This document shows, in pieces, positions 44,014 through 54,231 of a stretch of DNA of 64,000 nucleotides; position 1 is the stretch's first letter; each line of letters starts with the position of its first letter. The stretch lies in assembly GCF_006569205.1 (NCBI RefSeq), contig NZ_VIGD01000008.1:62001-126000 (forward strand). Reading direction: 5' to 3'. The position numbers and the translations under genes are program-made. The notes beneath the pieces were generated by a model, which was not told where the DNA came from, did no database searches, and was given only the letters and a program-made list of their open reading frames with translations. This stretch comes from Ureibacillus terrenus (lineage in GTDB: Bacteria > Bacillota > Bacilli > Bacillales_A > Planococcaceae).

Positions 44014-45047
44014 CAACCCGGGCACATAGAATCGTTTCTTGGGCAAATAAACCTACAGAATATGAACTTGGGCAGATATGAAATGAACTTGGGTGGATAT
44101 GAAATGAACTTGGGCGGATATGAAATGAACTTGGGCGGATATGAAATGAACTTGGGCGGATATGAAATGAACTTGGGCAGATATGAAATGAACTTGGGTG
44201 GATATGAAATGAACTTGGGCAGATAGCTCTTATTCTCGGGATTATGTAAACTCATCTTGGGGAATCATGTGTCACCTTGGGCACTTGGTTCCCCTTCTTG
44301 GGCACATACGGACTTCCCTTGGGCAGATGGCTTTTCCTCTCGGGCTTTTGCAATCTCATCTTGGGCAGATCATGTGTCAACTTGGGCATTTGGCTTCACT
44401 TCTCGGGCACATATGATCTTCGCTTGGGCAGATAGCTTTTCCTCTCGGGCATTTATGATTTCACCTTGGGCAGATACAATTCTTACTTGGGCATTTAGAA
44501 TATCAACTTGGGCACATAGAAAGTCAACTTGGGCAGATAGAATGTTATCTTGGGCACATAAGGATTCATCTCGGGCAGATAGAAAATCAATTTGGGCAGA
44601 TAGAATGTTATCTTGGGTACATAAGGATTCATCTCGGGCAGATAGAAAATCTTCTTGGGCAGATAGAATGTTATCTCGGGCACACAAGGGTTCCTCTTGG
44701 GCAGATAAGAAAATCAATTTGGGCAGATAGAATGTTATCTTGGGCACATAAGGGTTCCTCTTGGGCATTTAGAATATCAACTTGGGCACATAGAAAGTCA
44801 ACTTGGGCAGATAGAAAGTCATCTTGGGCAGATACAATGTTATTTCGGGCACATAAGGATTCATCTCGGGCAGATAGAATGTTATTTCGGGCACATAAGG
44901 ATTCATCTTGGGCAGATAGAATGTTATCTTGGGTACAAATGGATCCATCTCGGGCAGATAGAATATCACCTTGGGCAGATATACGCCAACTTGGGCACTA
45001 ACCATCCCTTTTTGGGCACATACGAACCACACTTGGGCGGATAGCGT
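44014..45047 (-). repeat. 21-bp repeat array E (CTYGGGCA on plus)
   Basis: Nearly 50 units of 21 bp in the opposite orientation to arrays A-D, with CTTGGGCA or CTCGGGCA on the plus strand. The first part (44060-44225) is eight copies of an AACTTGGGCGGATATGAAATG-like unit. Later units alternate a GGGCAGATAGAATGTTAT type with a GGGCACATAAGGATTCAT type. It fills the gap between the EpuA-like gene and fabZ. Confidence 0.94.
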
Positions 45048-45266
45048 TTTTTTGAAAAATCCATGCTTTTTCTTTTAATCAAGGTATGTACAATTGCGGG
45101 GAATGCTCCATAAGCCCTGCCTTGCGGGAAGAAAACATGGTAGTGTATCGATCGGCGATTCGTGGTAAGATGGATATTGTCGAGTTCTTGCTTCAATGGT
45201 ATGCAGATGCGCGCTTCAAGTGCCATTTTTTGTTTATTTTAATTTACAAAAATGGGAGGAAATGTC

Positions 45267-45710
45267 ATGTTAAGTGCAGAACAAATTCAAGGAATTTTAC
45301 CGCATCGTTATCCGTTTTTATTGGTTGACCGCATTGTGGAAATCGAAGAAGGAAAACGGGCAGTGGGCATTAAAAACGTTTCCATCAACGAACCGTTTTT
45401 CAACGGCCATTTCCCGGGCTATCCGGTGATGCCGGGCGTATTGATTGTCGAAGCATTGGCGCAAGTGGGCGGCGTGGCTTTGTTGAACTCCGAGCAGTTC
45501 AAAGGAAGACTCGCCTTTTTGACAGGCATTGACAATGCGCGCTTTAAACGCCAGGTGGTGCCGGGCGACCAATTGAAATTGGAAGTGGAATTCGTAAAAT
45601 TGCGCGGCACGATGGGGAAAGGCCACGGCGTTGCCACAGTGGACGGCGAACTGGTGGCGGAAGCGGATATTTTATTCGCCATCGGACCGGAAGCGCCAAA
45701 TTTGAAATAA
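45267..45710 (+). CDS. fabZ: 3-hydroxyacyl-ACP dehydratase FabZ
   Basis: A 147-residue hot-dog-fold enzyme removing water from 3-hydroxyacyl-ACP in fatty-acid elongation. [12 protein letters not shown] opens the protein, and the catalytic pair is His48 ([13 protein letters not shown]) and Glu62 (VEALAQ). ATG 45267 follows GGGAGG by 8 bp. Five upstream in-frame codons from 45252 include the ribosome binding site and are not translated. Confidence 0.95.
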   Translation: MLSAEQIQGILPHRYPFLLVDRIVEIEEGKRAVGIKNVSINEPFFNGHFPGYPVMPGVLIVEALAQVGGVALLNSEQFKGRLAFLTGIDNARFKRQVVPGDQLKLEVEFVKLRGTMGKGHGVATVDGELVAEADILFAIGPEAPNLK

Positions 45711-45874
45711 TCTTGCTTGGAATGGATGGCTGATTCATGCATAGAATGGCCGGAATGGCGCATCCTTGATGATAATGGTTGGGAAAATCCCCGGGAAACA
45801 TGGATGGGCCGAATGCCTTTGCAGTGAAAAGTATGCGCATCTTTGGCTTTTTTATCCGTGGGAGGTTTTTTAAT

Positions 45875-46261
45875 ATGACAGAACAGGTATCATCCGGGGT
45901 AAAAATCAGCATCATCCGGTCCATTTCGGCGGCATTCGAACAGTATATGGCGAGCATCGGCTGGAACGAGGACAAGTATGCGGCGGAAGATTTCATAAAT
46001 TATTGGCAGCAGTATTTTATGGAAAATTCGGCATGGTTTGAAAATGTGCCGCAGGAAGTATTATTAAGCCCGCAATTCCAGGAAGAAATCGCCGAAGAAA
46101 TTGATGAAGCCATCGCCCAAACGCTGAACGAAAAACCGTCGAAACAACAAGTAGAAACCATCGAAGAAATGCAGAAAGCCCTCGGCACGAATTATGCGTA
46201 CGGCTGCAAGGCGGAAGCCGATTATGTCGAACGCTTGCTGAGAGCGCGATTGAAGCAGTAG
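45875..46261 (+). CDS. Hypothetical protein (128 residues)
   Basis: I do not recognise this protein. It is acidic, helical and soluble, starting MTEQVSSGVKISIIRSI, with DFINYWQQYFMENSAWFENV and a basic C-terminus (YVERLLRARLKQ). GGGAGG lies 8 bp before ATG 45875, which I prefer to the longer frame from 45779. It follows fabZ on the same strand after 165 bp. Confidence 0.7.
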   Translation: MTEQVSSGVKISIIRSISAAFEQYMASIGWNEDKYAAEDFINYWQQYFMENSAWFENVPQEVLLSPQFQEEIAEEIDEAIAQTLNEKPSKQQVETIEEMQKALGTNYAYGCKAEADYVERLLRARLKQ

Positions 46262-46399
46262 AAAGAATGCAGACAGATGCAAAGGTTTCCTGCATTTAGA
46301 AAAAGTGCTAATTCCGACAATGGATAGTTCCCTCTTTTTTCGCACACATTAAAAACAGTCACTTGAAGTGACGAACAGCGAAGAAAGGAGGGATTTTTT

Positions 46400-46756
46400 G
46401 TGAAACCGTTCATCTATGCGTTATTGTTAGGGTCCGCTTTGTTAGTGGGCTGTAATGATAACGACACCGAGGACGCAATCAACGATGTCGGCAATGACGT
46501 CAGAGAAGGCATTGAAGACGTAGGCGAAGGGGTGCGTGAAGGCGCACGGGATGTCCGTGAAGGCGTGAATGACGCGCTCGACAACGACGCCGTGGACAAT
46601 GACATTAACGAAAATGACGATAGAACAAATCAGGGATTGCGCAACAACGACGTAATGCCTGATGATAAAGGGGTTACTGGTGATGAACGCGGTAACCAGG
46701 AAGATGTAATTGAAGATCGCAAAGATATTCGGGATGCAGATAGAAAAGATGAATAA
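46400..46756 (+). CDS. Small acidic lipoprotein with heptad-like repeats
   Basis: A 118-residue protein: signal peptide with lipobox LVGC (Cys at 18), then an extremely acidic segment with repeated VREG(I/V/A) motifs spaced about 7-8 residues (DVREGIEDVGEGVREGARDV), ending in a D/R/E-rich tail. GTG start with AAGGAGGG. Likely an extracytoplasmic, disordered or helical lipoprotein; no family recognised. Confidence 0.75.
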   Translation: MKPFIYALLLGSALLVGCNDNDTEDAINDVGNDVREGIEDVGEGVREGARDVREGVNDALDNDAVDNDINENDDRTNQGLRNNDVMPDDKGVTGDERGNQEDVIEDRKDIRDADRKDE

Positions 46757-46854
46757 TACGGCGCCGGCGTGAGGCATCTGAGGGGAGCGTCGGCGTCCCT
46801 TTGGATGGAGTCCGCTGGGCGTGTATTGAAAGATGGACTGAGGCGGTTTGCGCG

Positions 46855-47095
46855 GGGATCGGACCGTGAAGCTCCCTGTTTTAAGGGAGTGCATGTTTTC
46901 TTGGATCGAATCGGGAAGTTCCCTGGTAGCTGCGGGGAGCGACAAACATATTCCTTGGATTGGACCATGAAACTCCCTGTTGCTCAGGGAATAGGTGTTT
47001 CCGTGGATCCAATTGAAAAGCCCCTTGGTTACCGGGGAGAGCGACAGGCATATTCCTTGGATTGGACTATGAAGCTCCCTGGTGTTTAGGGAGTG
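46855..47095 (+). repeat. About 50-bp tandem repeats, each forming a hairpin
   Basis: Five units beginning TTGGATYG or similar, each with a pyrimidine/purine hairpin (for example GCTCCCTG...AAGGGAG, GCCCCTTGG...CCGGGGAG). Two unit types alternate, with the first, third and fifth most alike. Not related to the 21-bp family. From 47100 to 47340 I see no gene. Confidence 0.75.
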
Positions 47096-47355
47096 TGGTA
47101 TGCATATCTCCATGGAGCGGAAGACGTGAGGCCAACCCTGGCGAGAAAGGAATGGCGCTCGTTGTAAGCGCATCAGGCCATTTCCGGATAACCGGGGAGG
47201 AAGGCACGCATCCCCGGTGTGAAAGAAGCGGTTGTCGAAAGTTTGAGGGGATGAAAATATTCATCCCTAATGTCTGAAAGATTAGTGGCAGCTTTGTCCA
47301 AAAGCATGGAAAACATCAGATATTGCACACCCCCTAAAAATCCCCCTTGCTCAGG

Positions 47356-47394
47356 AAAAGGAGAATTTGAGTCGGCTCAAATTCTCCTTTTTTT
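47356..47394 (+). terminator. Strong terminator with no adjacent gene
   Basis: AAAAGGAGAATTTGAG pairs perfectly with CTCAAATTCTCCTTTT around a TCGG loop and leads into a T run. The nearest plus-strand gene ends 600 bp upstream, so the transcript would have a long tail or be non-coding. Confidence 0.9.
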
Positions 47395-47456
47395 AGTTGT
47401 GATTAAACGATGATTTTTATCCGCCAAAAAGAAATTGAAAAAGTCGGGGAATGAGA

Positions 47457-48475
47457 GCTATGTGCTCAAGATGATATTCTAAATGCCCGAGATGAAACAT
47501 TATGTGCCCGAGATAACATTGTATCTGCCCAAGGTGATTTTCTATGTGCCCAAGATGATATTCTAAATGCCCAAGATGGATCCTTATGTGCCCGAGATAA
47601 CATTCTATCTGCCCAAATTGATTTTCTTATCTGCCCAAGAGGAACCCTTATGTGCCCGAGATAACATTCTATCTGCCCAAGTTGACTTTTTATGTGCCCA
47701 AGATTGATGTTTATATGCCCAAGTAAGAATTGTATCCGCCCAAGTTGATTTTTCATCTGCCCAAGTTTGATGCGTATGTGCCCAAGACACTTTTCTATCC
47801 GCCCAAGTTGAAATTGTTAATGCGCGGAGTGGGCGCTATCTGCCCAAGCAAAGCCCATAAGTGCCCAAGAAGGGAACCAAGTGCCCGAGTTGAGTCATGA
47901 TCTGCCCAAGACGAATTCGTAACTGCCCGAGAGGAAAAGCCATCCGCCCAAGCAAAGCCCATAAGTGCCCAAGAAGGGAACCAAGTGCCCGAGTTGAGTC
48001 ATTATCTGCCCAAGACGAATTCGTAACTGCCCGAGAGGAAAAGCCATCCGCCCAAGCAAAGCCCATAAGTGCCCAAGAAGGGAAGCCAAGTGCCCGAGTT
48101 GAGTCATGATCTGCCCAAGACGAATTCGTAACTGCCCGAGAGGAAAAGCCATCCGCCCAAGCAAAGCCCATAAGTGCCCAAGAAGGGGAACCAAGTGCCC
48201 GAGTTGAGTCATGATCTGCCCAAGACGAATTCGTAACTGCCCGAGAGGAAAAGCCATCCGCTCAAGCAAAGCCCATAAGTGCCCAAGAAGGGAAGCCAGG
48301 TGCCCAAGGGATGACCTCATCCACCCAAGCTGAATTTGCAAATGCCCGAAAGGAATATCCAAGCGACCAAGTGAAGGCTATAAGCGCCCGAGTGGAAACA
48401 TGATCCACCCTAGCTGCATTTACAAAAGCCCAAAAGAAAACGCGATCCGCCCAAACTTTAACGTGACCCGAACAA
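47457..48475 (+). repeat. 21-bp repeat array F (TGCCCRAG on plus), with 105-bp higher-order repeats
   Basis: About 48 units of 21 bp. Between about 47848 and 48290 a block of five units (104-105 bp) is repeated four times almost identically, with copies starting at 47848, 47952, 48056, 48161 and a partial one at 48266. It separates the acidic lipoprotein region from ywpF. Confidence 0.94.
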
Positions 48476-48527
48476 AGTAGACTTGCATACGTACAAAGTC
48501 CCGCAATTTTATTCCCCAAAAAAATCC

Positions 48528-48565
48528 AATCAAATAAAAAGCACAAACCACAATCGGGTTTGTGC
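48528..48565 (-). terminator. Terminator on the minus strand beyond ywpF
   Basis: GCACAAACC pairs perfectly with GGTTTGTGC; on the minus strand TTTTTATTTG follows. It lies about 210 bp past the ywpF stop; the interval holds no gene. Confidence 0.7.
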
Positions 48566-48773
48566 CGAATCCGCGAGATATCCCGCCAAACAGCCTGTTT
48601 CAACAGCATCCTCTCAAAACGAAACATGGCTGCTCGTGCTGCAAAAGCACAAGCTTTAATGTATGAAACAATCAATATCCCATGCCGCACGGGCTTTGAT
48701 GCAAGGAGTAACCAACGTCATCCCTTAAAACCATCCATAGAACTCCAGAAGCTCAGATGTATGAAGCGGTCAC

Positions 48774-49190
48774 TCATCCCCTCAATACCGGACGCTCCCG
48801 CATGCCCTTTCTGAACTCTGCCAGCAATTCTTCCTTCGTCAAGTTTTTCTCGAGGAGGGATTGCAGCAATTGCTCCGCGTATTTCAGCCGCACCGTCCGC
48901 AAATGGCCCTTCAACAATATCGAAACCCGTCCATTTATTTCTTCCATCCCCAGCACTTTCACCGAAAAAGGGGCCGGCTCGTTGTCCGGGGAGGAAATGA
49001 TGACTTGCACATCAAAGGGCTCCTGCGAATCCCAATATGGCTGGAAAGGGATTGAATATTGCTTATCCGTAAACAATTCCAAAATCCAAGTTTTCTCCTG
49101 ATTCTCCTGATTGATGGTAATGCCGTCGATCAACGGGATTTCCGTGCCGTCATGTTCAAATTGAAAGGAAATCATTTTGAACGTTTTCAT
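48774..49190 (-). CDS. ywpF: YwpF-like family protein
   Basis: A 138-residue soluble protein starting MKTFKMISFQFEHDG with IPLIDGITINQENQ and a helical C-terminus ending RERPVLRG; it aligns well with B. subtilis YwpF, a small protein of unknown role next to ssbB. GGAGGG lies 6 bp before the ATG on the minus strand. The 410 bp between it and ssbB are AT-rich and hold one perfect AAAA-N5-TTTT box (49503-49515). Confidence 0.85.
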   Translation of the reverse strand: MKTFKMISFQFEHDGTEIPLIDGITINQENQEKTWILELFTDKQYSIPFQPYWDSQEPFDVQVIISSPDNEPAPFSVKVLGMEEINGRVSILLKGHLRTVRLKYAEQLLQSLLEKNLTKEELLAEFRKGMRERPVLRG

Positions 49191-49602
49191 TCATTTCCCT
49201 CCATTCGGCATACAAAGATTAGGCATATCGCCCGCCGGGAATGAAAACTCCATATCCGGATGGACAGTGTTTGATCCAAATCCGATGCGTATTTGCACAA
49301 AGCGCCGTTTTCTGCATTTCCACCATATTTTTCTAAAAAATAAACGATGTTTCTCTTCTACTACATCAGTATAACATAGCAGACAAATTTGAAATAAATA
49401 AAAAATTTGCCAAATTTTATTTTTGGACATTGTCGAAAAAGAAGGATTAATAAAAGGATGATCAGGGATTCGGCGATTTATGCGAATATGCGTTCGTTGT
49501 GAAAAAATAAATTTTCTATGGAAAAATAAAGGGATTCTTTAATTTTCCAATTTTGTCAAATTAGGAGAGTGCCGATATGATGGAGATGAAGGAGGTGAAT
49601 GG

Positions 49603-49992
49603 ATGAACCATGTCGGACTAGTCGGGCGATTAACGAAGGATCCGGTTCTTCGGGAGATTGGAGAAAAACGGGTGGCCGCGAATTTCATCGTGGCGGTTAA
49701 TCGCAATTACCGCAACAGCCAGGGCGATGTGGACGCCGATTTCGTTTCCTGCACCGCGTGGGGGAAACTGGCGGAGCTCATCGTCCAGTATTGCGGCAAA
49801 GGTTCGCTGATCGGAATCAACGGCCGATTGCAATCACGCTCCTATGTAAACAAGGAAAATATCAGGGTGTTTACGACGGAAGTAATCGCCGATGATGTCC
49901 GATTTTATTCGCTGAAACCGCCAAATCAGCAGGCGGGAACGGAGAAGGAGTTTGTTCTGCCTGAATCGGAAGAAGGATTGCCGGTGACGTGA
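49603..49992 (+). CDS. ssbB: Single-stranded DNA-binding protein SsbB (competence type)
   Basis: A 129-residue OB-fold protein (MNHVGLVGRLTKDPVLREIG, FVSCTAWGKLAELI, GINGRLQSRSY). It lacks the long flexible linker and acidic DDDIPF tip of the essential SsbA, so it is the short SsbB form that coats incoming DNA in transformation. GGAGGTGA precedes the ATG. One perfect ComK-type AT box lies about 90 bp upstream; a properly spaced second box was not found. Confidence 0.88.
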   Translation: MNHVGLVGRLTKDPVLREIGEKRVAANFIVAVNRNYRNSQGDVDADFVSCTAWGKLAELIVQYCGKGSLIGINGRLQSRSYVNKENIRVFTTEVIADDVRFYSLKPPNQQAGTEKEFVLPESEEGLPVT

Positions 49993-50668
49993 ATCGTTAT
50001 TGGGCAATCGGCGCTGCAAAATGTTGTGCCAGGGTTTCAAATTGCGGAGTTGAAGTTATGGAGGATTCAAGTTTTGGTTGACAGTTGATCAGGTCTTTGC
50101 TTGAAGAGGATTCCGAGGGATAGAACAGTTCATGGCAAGAATCAAATGGGTCTTGAGGATTGCTGATTCAGGATTTGGCTTGGAATGGTCTGGTTGTATG
50201 AGGAATATGAAATGAGGCGATTTTTCTTAAAACGAGGTTGGCAAAGGATTCCGGGATAAACAGGTGGTTGTGTTAGCAAAAGAAGGTTGATTGAAGGGAA
50301 ATGTCCAAGCTTTTGAAGGAATCGAAGGTTGGACATCCGTTGGAAGCAAAGTGGACAATGCGGAAATTGAAGGGAAATCATAAGCTTTGGAATGGTCTGG
50401 TTGATGAAGAAGCGAAGGAATGGGGAATGACCAAAAAAGGGAAAAAAGGAGGTGGGAAGGGCACTGCCGGTTTGTGACCGCCCGGCAGTGAGAAAAACGC
50501 AATCGTTCCGCTCATGAATTGAATATGGAAGGCTGAAATTGAATAAGGAAAGAAGAGGCTGCATGCAAAATGCAAGACGACAAATGAGGCTGCACACGAA
50601 TAACGAGGAAACCGGGACTTAAAATCGTCAAGAAGTTTGTCACATTACTTCCTCCTTATGTTGGCGAA

Positions 50669-50707
50669 AAGGGCAGGATTGAAAGCGATCCTTTCAATCC
50701 TGCCCTT
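50669..50707. terminator. Perfect 17-bp hairpin between ssbB and ywqA
   Basis: AAGGGCAGGATTGAAAG pairs without mismatch across CGATC. A TTTT run follows on the minus strand and GCATTTT on the plus strand, so it may stop ywqA transcripts. Upstream, 49993-50640 holds no gene, only purine-rich degenerate repeats. Confidence 0.6.
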
Positions 50708-50869
50708 GCATTTTGGAGAGGGGAGGGTGCCTGGACGGTGCGGGAGATTCGGAAGGGATGGAATGCAAGATTCTATGGAAGACCCGGTCATCTGGGGGAG
50801 TTGGACATCCAGAGCGCCATGCTCCATGGGATATATGAGGCTCCCAAGGGATATCGGGCACCATGAAAG

Positions 50870-51150
50870 TACCCGCCCCTGGAACATGCCAGAAACCAAC
50901 CGGGGCTGCCGGGAAGTACCCGCCCCTGGAACATGCCAGAAACCAACCGGGGCTGCCGGGAAGTACCCGCCCCTGGAACATGCCAGAATCCAACCAGGGC
51001 TGCCGGAAGTACCCGTCCCTGGAACATGCCAGAAACCAACCGAGGCTGCCGGAAGTATCCGCCCCTGGAACATGCCAGAAACCAACCGGGGCTGCCAGGA
51101 AGTACCCCCCTGGAACATGCCAGAAACCAACCGGGGCTGCCGGAAAATAC
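50870..51150 (+). repeat. Tandem repeats of 45-47 bp, six copies
   Basis: Six nearly identical units of the form TACCCGCCCCTGGAACATGC, then AGAAACCAACCGGGGCTGCC and GGGAAG. The family is GC-rich and unlike the 21-bp family. It ends 22 bp before the ywqA stop codon. Confidence 0.92.
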
Positions 51151-51172
51151 CCGCACATCCCGGCGCCTTCCT

Positions 51173-54172
51173 CTACTTCAACAGCTCCAACAGCTGCTCC
51201 GTATCCAGCTCCGTGAGCCAGTTGCTCGCCTGGATCAATTCCTCCGACAGCGCGGACTTCATTTCCAGCATGTCGTCCACTTTCTCTTCAATCGTCCCGA
51301 TGGTAATAAACTTATGCACCTGCACAAACCGCTTCTGGCCGATCCGGTACGCCCGGTCCGTCGCCTGGTTTTCCACCGCCGGGTTCCACCAGCGGTCCGC
51401 ATGCAGCACGTGGCTTGCGGCCGTCAAATTCAGTCCGGTGCCGCCCGCCTTCAGCGACAGCAAAAACACCGGAAACTCCCCGGCCTGGAACGCTTCCACC
51501 AGCGCATCCCGCTGCTCCTTCCGCATGCTGCCCGTCAAAAACGGCACGTCCCAGCCGTACAGTTCGAAAAAGCAATGCTGCAGCAACTGGCCCATCCCGA
51601 TATACTGGGTAAAAATCAGGCACTGCTCGCCGCCGTCCACGATTTCCTTCGTCAGCTCCACAATCCGCTTCAACTTCACCGAACGTTCGAGCATCCCCGG
51701 CGCGTCCCCGAAAGGCTCCTTCAAATACAGCGCCGGATGATTGCACAGCTGCTTCAACTTCGACAGCATCTGCAAAATCCGCCCCTTGCGCTCAAACGGA
51801 GGCAGCTTCTCCAAATCCTTCAAACTTTCCTGGATATACCCTTCGTACAGCGCGGCCTGCTCCTCCGTCAACGGGCAGAACTCCTTCGTCTCCTGCTTAT
51901 CCGGCAAATTCAGCTGCAAATCCGGATCCGTCTTTGTCCGCCGCAGCAAAAACGGACGGATTTTCGCCCGCAATCGCTCCTTGTGCCGTTCCGAACCATC
52001 CCGCTCAATCGGCACAATAAACTCTTCCTGGAACTTCTTGAAACTGCCCAAATAGCCCCGGTGGATAAAATCGAAAATCGCCCACAGCTCCGCCAAGCGG
52101 TTTTCGATCGGCGTCCCCGTCAACGCGATATGGTGGTCCCCATGCAGGCGGCGGATCGCCTTCGACTGCTGCGTCTGCATGTTTTTGATATTCTGCGCTT
52201 CATCCAGCGTCACAACCGCCCATGCCACATCCTCCAGAAACGCCACATCCTGCGCGATTGTGCCGTACGTCGACAACACCACATGGGGCGCTTCCTCTTC
52301 CAAAAACTGATGGAAGGCATCCCCCTTCAAGCGGCCGGAACCGTAGTGGGTATACACTTTCAGTCCCGGGGCGAAACGCTCCAATTCCTTCTGCCAATTC
52401 CCCAGAACGGAAGTCGGGCACACCACGAGCGTCGGCTTTTTCTCCCGCCGCGCCTCATACACATGCAGCACGTAGCCGATCAGCTGCACCGTTTTTCCGA
52501 GCCCCATATCATCGGCCAAAATGGCGCCGAACCGCTGAGACCGCATAAACACGAGCCAATCAAATCCCTGCTTCTGATAAGGCCGCAGCGTCGCGTTCAA
52601 GGACTCCGGCACTTTCACCGGAGGAAGCCCCCGCTTTTCGAGCAGCTGATGCACATAAGTTTTTAATGAACGCTGCATTTCGAAGGCAAAAAGCGGGTCG
52701 TCCCGGTCGTCTTCTTCATCCAATTCCTGTTCCATCAGCTCTTCCGGCACTTCCCGGAACACCAATTCCTTCACGGTCCAGTTTTCCCTTTCCGCTTTGT
52801 CCATCAGTTCGCGCACTTTCGCCATCCAATCGTTGTCGAGGCGGAACCATTCATTCCCGATGCGGATAAATTCCCGCTTCTCCTCGACGATTTTCCGGAA
52901 GGCTTCGGGGCTGATCCGCTCGCCGCCGATGGACAGCTCCCACCGGAAGGACAAAATATCATCCAGCCCGGCGACGGATTTGTACGAAGCGCTCCGGGCA
53001 CTGACGCGGACGCGCATCTTCGCTTTCTTCAAATCTTTCAGCCAGCCCGGCAGAATCACTTCAAACCTGAGCGCGGCCGCTTTGGCGAAACGGTCGCGGA
53101 GAAGGGTGCGCACCTCGGCATCGGTCAAGGACACATGCAAAAAGGCTTCATCGGAGAAAACGTCCAATCCCAAAAGCTGCAGCATCTGCTTTTGCTGCCG
53201 GGCAATTTCATCGGCATATTCCTTCCATTTGTCGGGAAGCGCATCTCGGATCGGATGGTGCCGCTTCCGGACGGCCGGCGTCCAATGTTTGGCGGAATGG
53301 GAGGATAAAATCACCGTCTCGAGCACCCATTCGCCGGAAGCTTCTTCCGGTTCGTTCAGGCGGAGGGCCACTTTCAACGGACCGATGGAGCGATCCGGCT
53401 CAAGCGGCCAGCCGCCTTCTTGGAAGAACGGCAGGAGGGAAGGCGCGTCGGAAACCTCCAGGCCGCACGTTTCAAATTTTTGTTGAATGGCGGTTGTTAG
53501 CAATTCTTCCGCGCGGGAGAGGGAGGCCGTTTCCAGATGAACGTTCAAAGAAGGGCGCGGCTCCTCCTTGGCCCAATCCGTTTGGGCTGCTGGAACAGGG
53601 AAGCCATCCAGGCGCAAGTCCAAAGCATCCCCAAGTCCATCCTCGGTCAACTGCGCATCGTCCTCCAGAGCGGGGAGGGCATCCGCCTGGGCGTCCAAAG
53701 CCTCGCCTAATTCAACTTTGGCCGACTCCGTATCGCCCGCTTGAGCAGGGGAGGCGTCCAATGTCACCTTCAAAGAAGCCCCCAGCTCATCCCCGGCCAC
53801 TTTCACATGATTCCACAAAGCAGGGGAGCTCCACAACGGCGCCACGGCCTTCGCGCACTCGAGCAAGGCCTCATCCTCTTTCGTCGCCCCTTCAAACTGC
53901 GCAAACGGATGACGATACTTCGGCGACAAACATTCCACCAGCTCCGCCGCCGTCACCACGAGGGCATCCCCGTCGACAACCGCATGCAGTCCGTAAAAAT
54001 TCGGCTCATAGCGGAAAAAGAAAACCGACTTGAACGTCTCCCCGGAAACCCTTCTTCCATTTTCGGAAGCCCGGAGCCGATACACCCCCGTCTTCAGCTG
54101 TTCTATTGACAATTGATATACCGTCGCAAAAGGAGAAGTATTCAAATCCTTCTTCACTTGCACCTGTTTCAT
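51173..54172 (-). CDS. ywqA: SWI/SNF-family helicase YwqA with a repeat insertion
   Basis: A 999-residue Swi2/Snf2 double-stranded-DNA translocase. N-terminal SNF2-associated region (1-500), ATPase from about 525 with Walker A DDMGLGKT (554-561), box II DEAQ (657-660) in place of the usual DEAH, and C-terminal helicase lobe with SLKAGGTGLNLTAA and QATDRAYRIGQ. Residues 130-222 form three and a half tandem repeats of 25 residues starting LG(A/E/D)(S/A)L. They account for most of the extra length over B. subtilis YwqA. It is encoded next to the SWIM protein YwqB and may act with it, by analogy with Swi2/Snf2-SWIM pairs. Confidence 0.93.
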   Translation of the reverse strand: MKQVQVKKDLNTSPFATVYQLSIEQLKTGVYRLRASENGRRVSGETFKSVFFFRYEPNFYGLHAVVDGDALVVTAAELVECLSPKYRHPFAQFEGATKEDEALLECAKAVAPLWSSPALWNHVKVAGDELGASLKVTLDASPAQAGDTESAKVELGEALDAQADALPALEDDAQLTEDGLGDALDLRLDGFPVPAAQTDWAKEEPRPSLNVHLETASLSRAEELLTTAIQQKFETCGLEVSDAPSLLPFFQEGGWPLEPDRSIGPLKVALRLNEPEEASGEWVLETVILSSHSAKHWTPAVRKRHHPIRDALPDKWKEYADEIARQQKQMLQLLGLDVFSDEAFLHVSLTDAEVRTLLRDRFAKAAALRFEVILPGWLKDLKKAKMRVRVSARSASYKSVAGLDDILSFRWELSIGGERISPEAFRKIVEEKREFIRIGNEWFRLDNDWMAKVRELMDKAERENWTVKELVFREVPEELMEQELDEEDDRDDPLFAFEMQRSLKTYVHQLLEKRGLPPVKVPESLNATLRPYQKQGFDWLVFMRSQRFGAILADDMGLGKTVQLIGYVLHVYEARREKKPTLVVCPTSVLGNWQKELERFAPGLKVYTHYGSGRLKGDAFHQFLEEEAPHVVLSTYGTIAQDVAFLEDVAWAVVTLDEAQNIKNMQTQQSKAIRRLHGDHHIALTGTPIENRLAELWAIFDFIHRGYLGSFKKFQEEFIVPIERDGSERHKERLRAKIRPFLLRRTKTDPDLQLNLPDKQETKEFCPLTEEQAALYEGYIQESLKDLEKLPPFERKGRILQMLSKLKQLCNHPALYLKEPFGDAPGMLERSVKLKRIVELTKEIVDGGEQCLIFTQYIGMGQLLQHCFFELYGWDVPFLTGSMRKEQRDALVEAFQAGEFPVFLLSLKAGGTGLNLTAASHVLHADRWWNPAVENQATDRAYRIGQKRFVQVHKFITIGTIEEKVDDMLEMKSALSEELIQASNWLTELDTEQLLELLK

Positions 54173-54231
54173 AGAAATAAAATTCCTTTCTAGCAGTCAT
54201 TCGTAAAATTCCTGATTGGCATGGACAGCTA

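Noticed and set aside
44014-45047. CRISPR array
   Set aside because: The period is 21 bp with an 8-bp core, with no 24-40-bp repeats separated by unique 30-40-bp spacers, and no cas genes nearby.
49503-49560. ComK box pair upstream of ssbB
   Set aside because: One AAAA-N5-TTTT box is perfect, but no second box lies at the known spacings, so ComK control is only suggested by gene identity.
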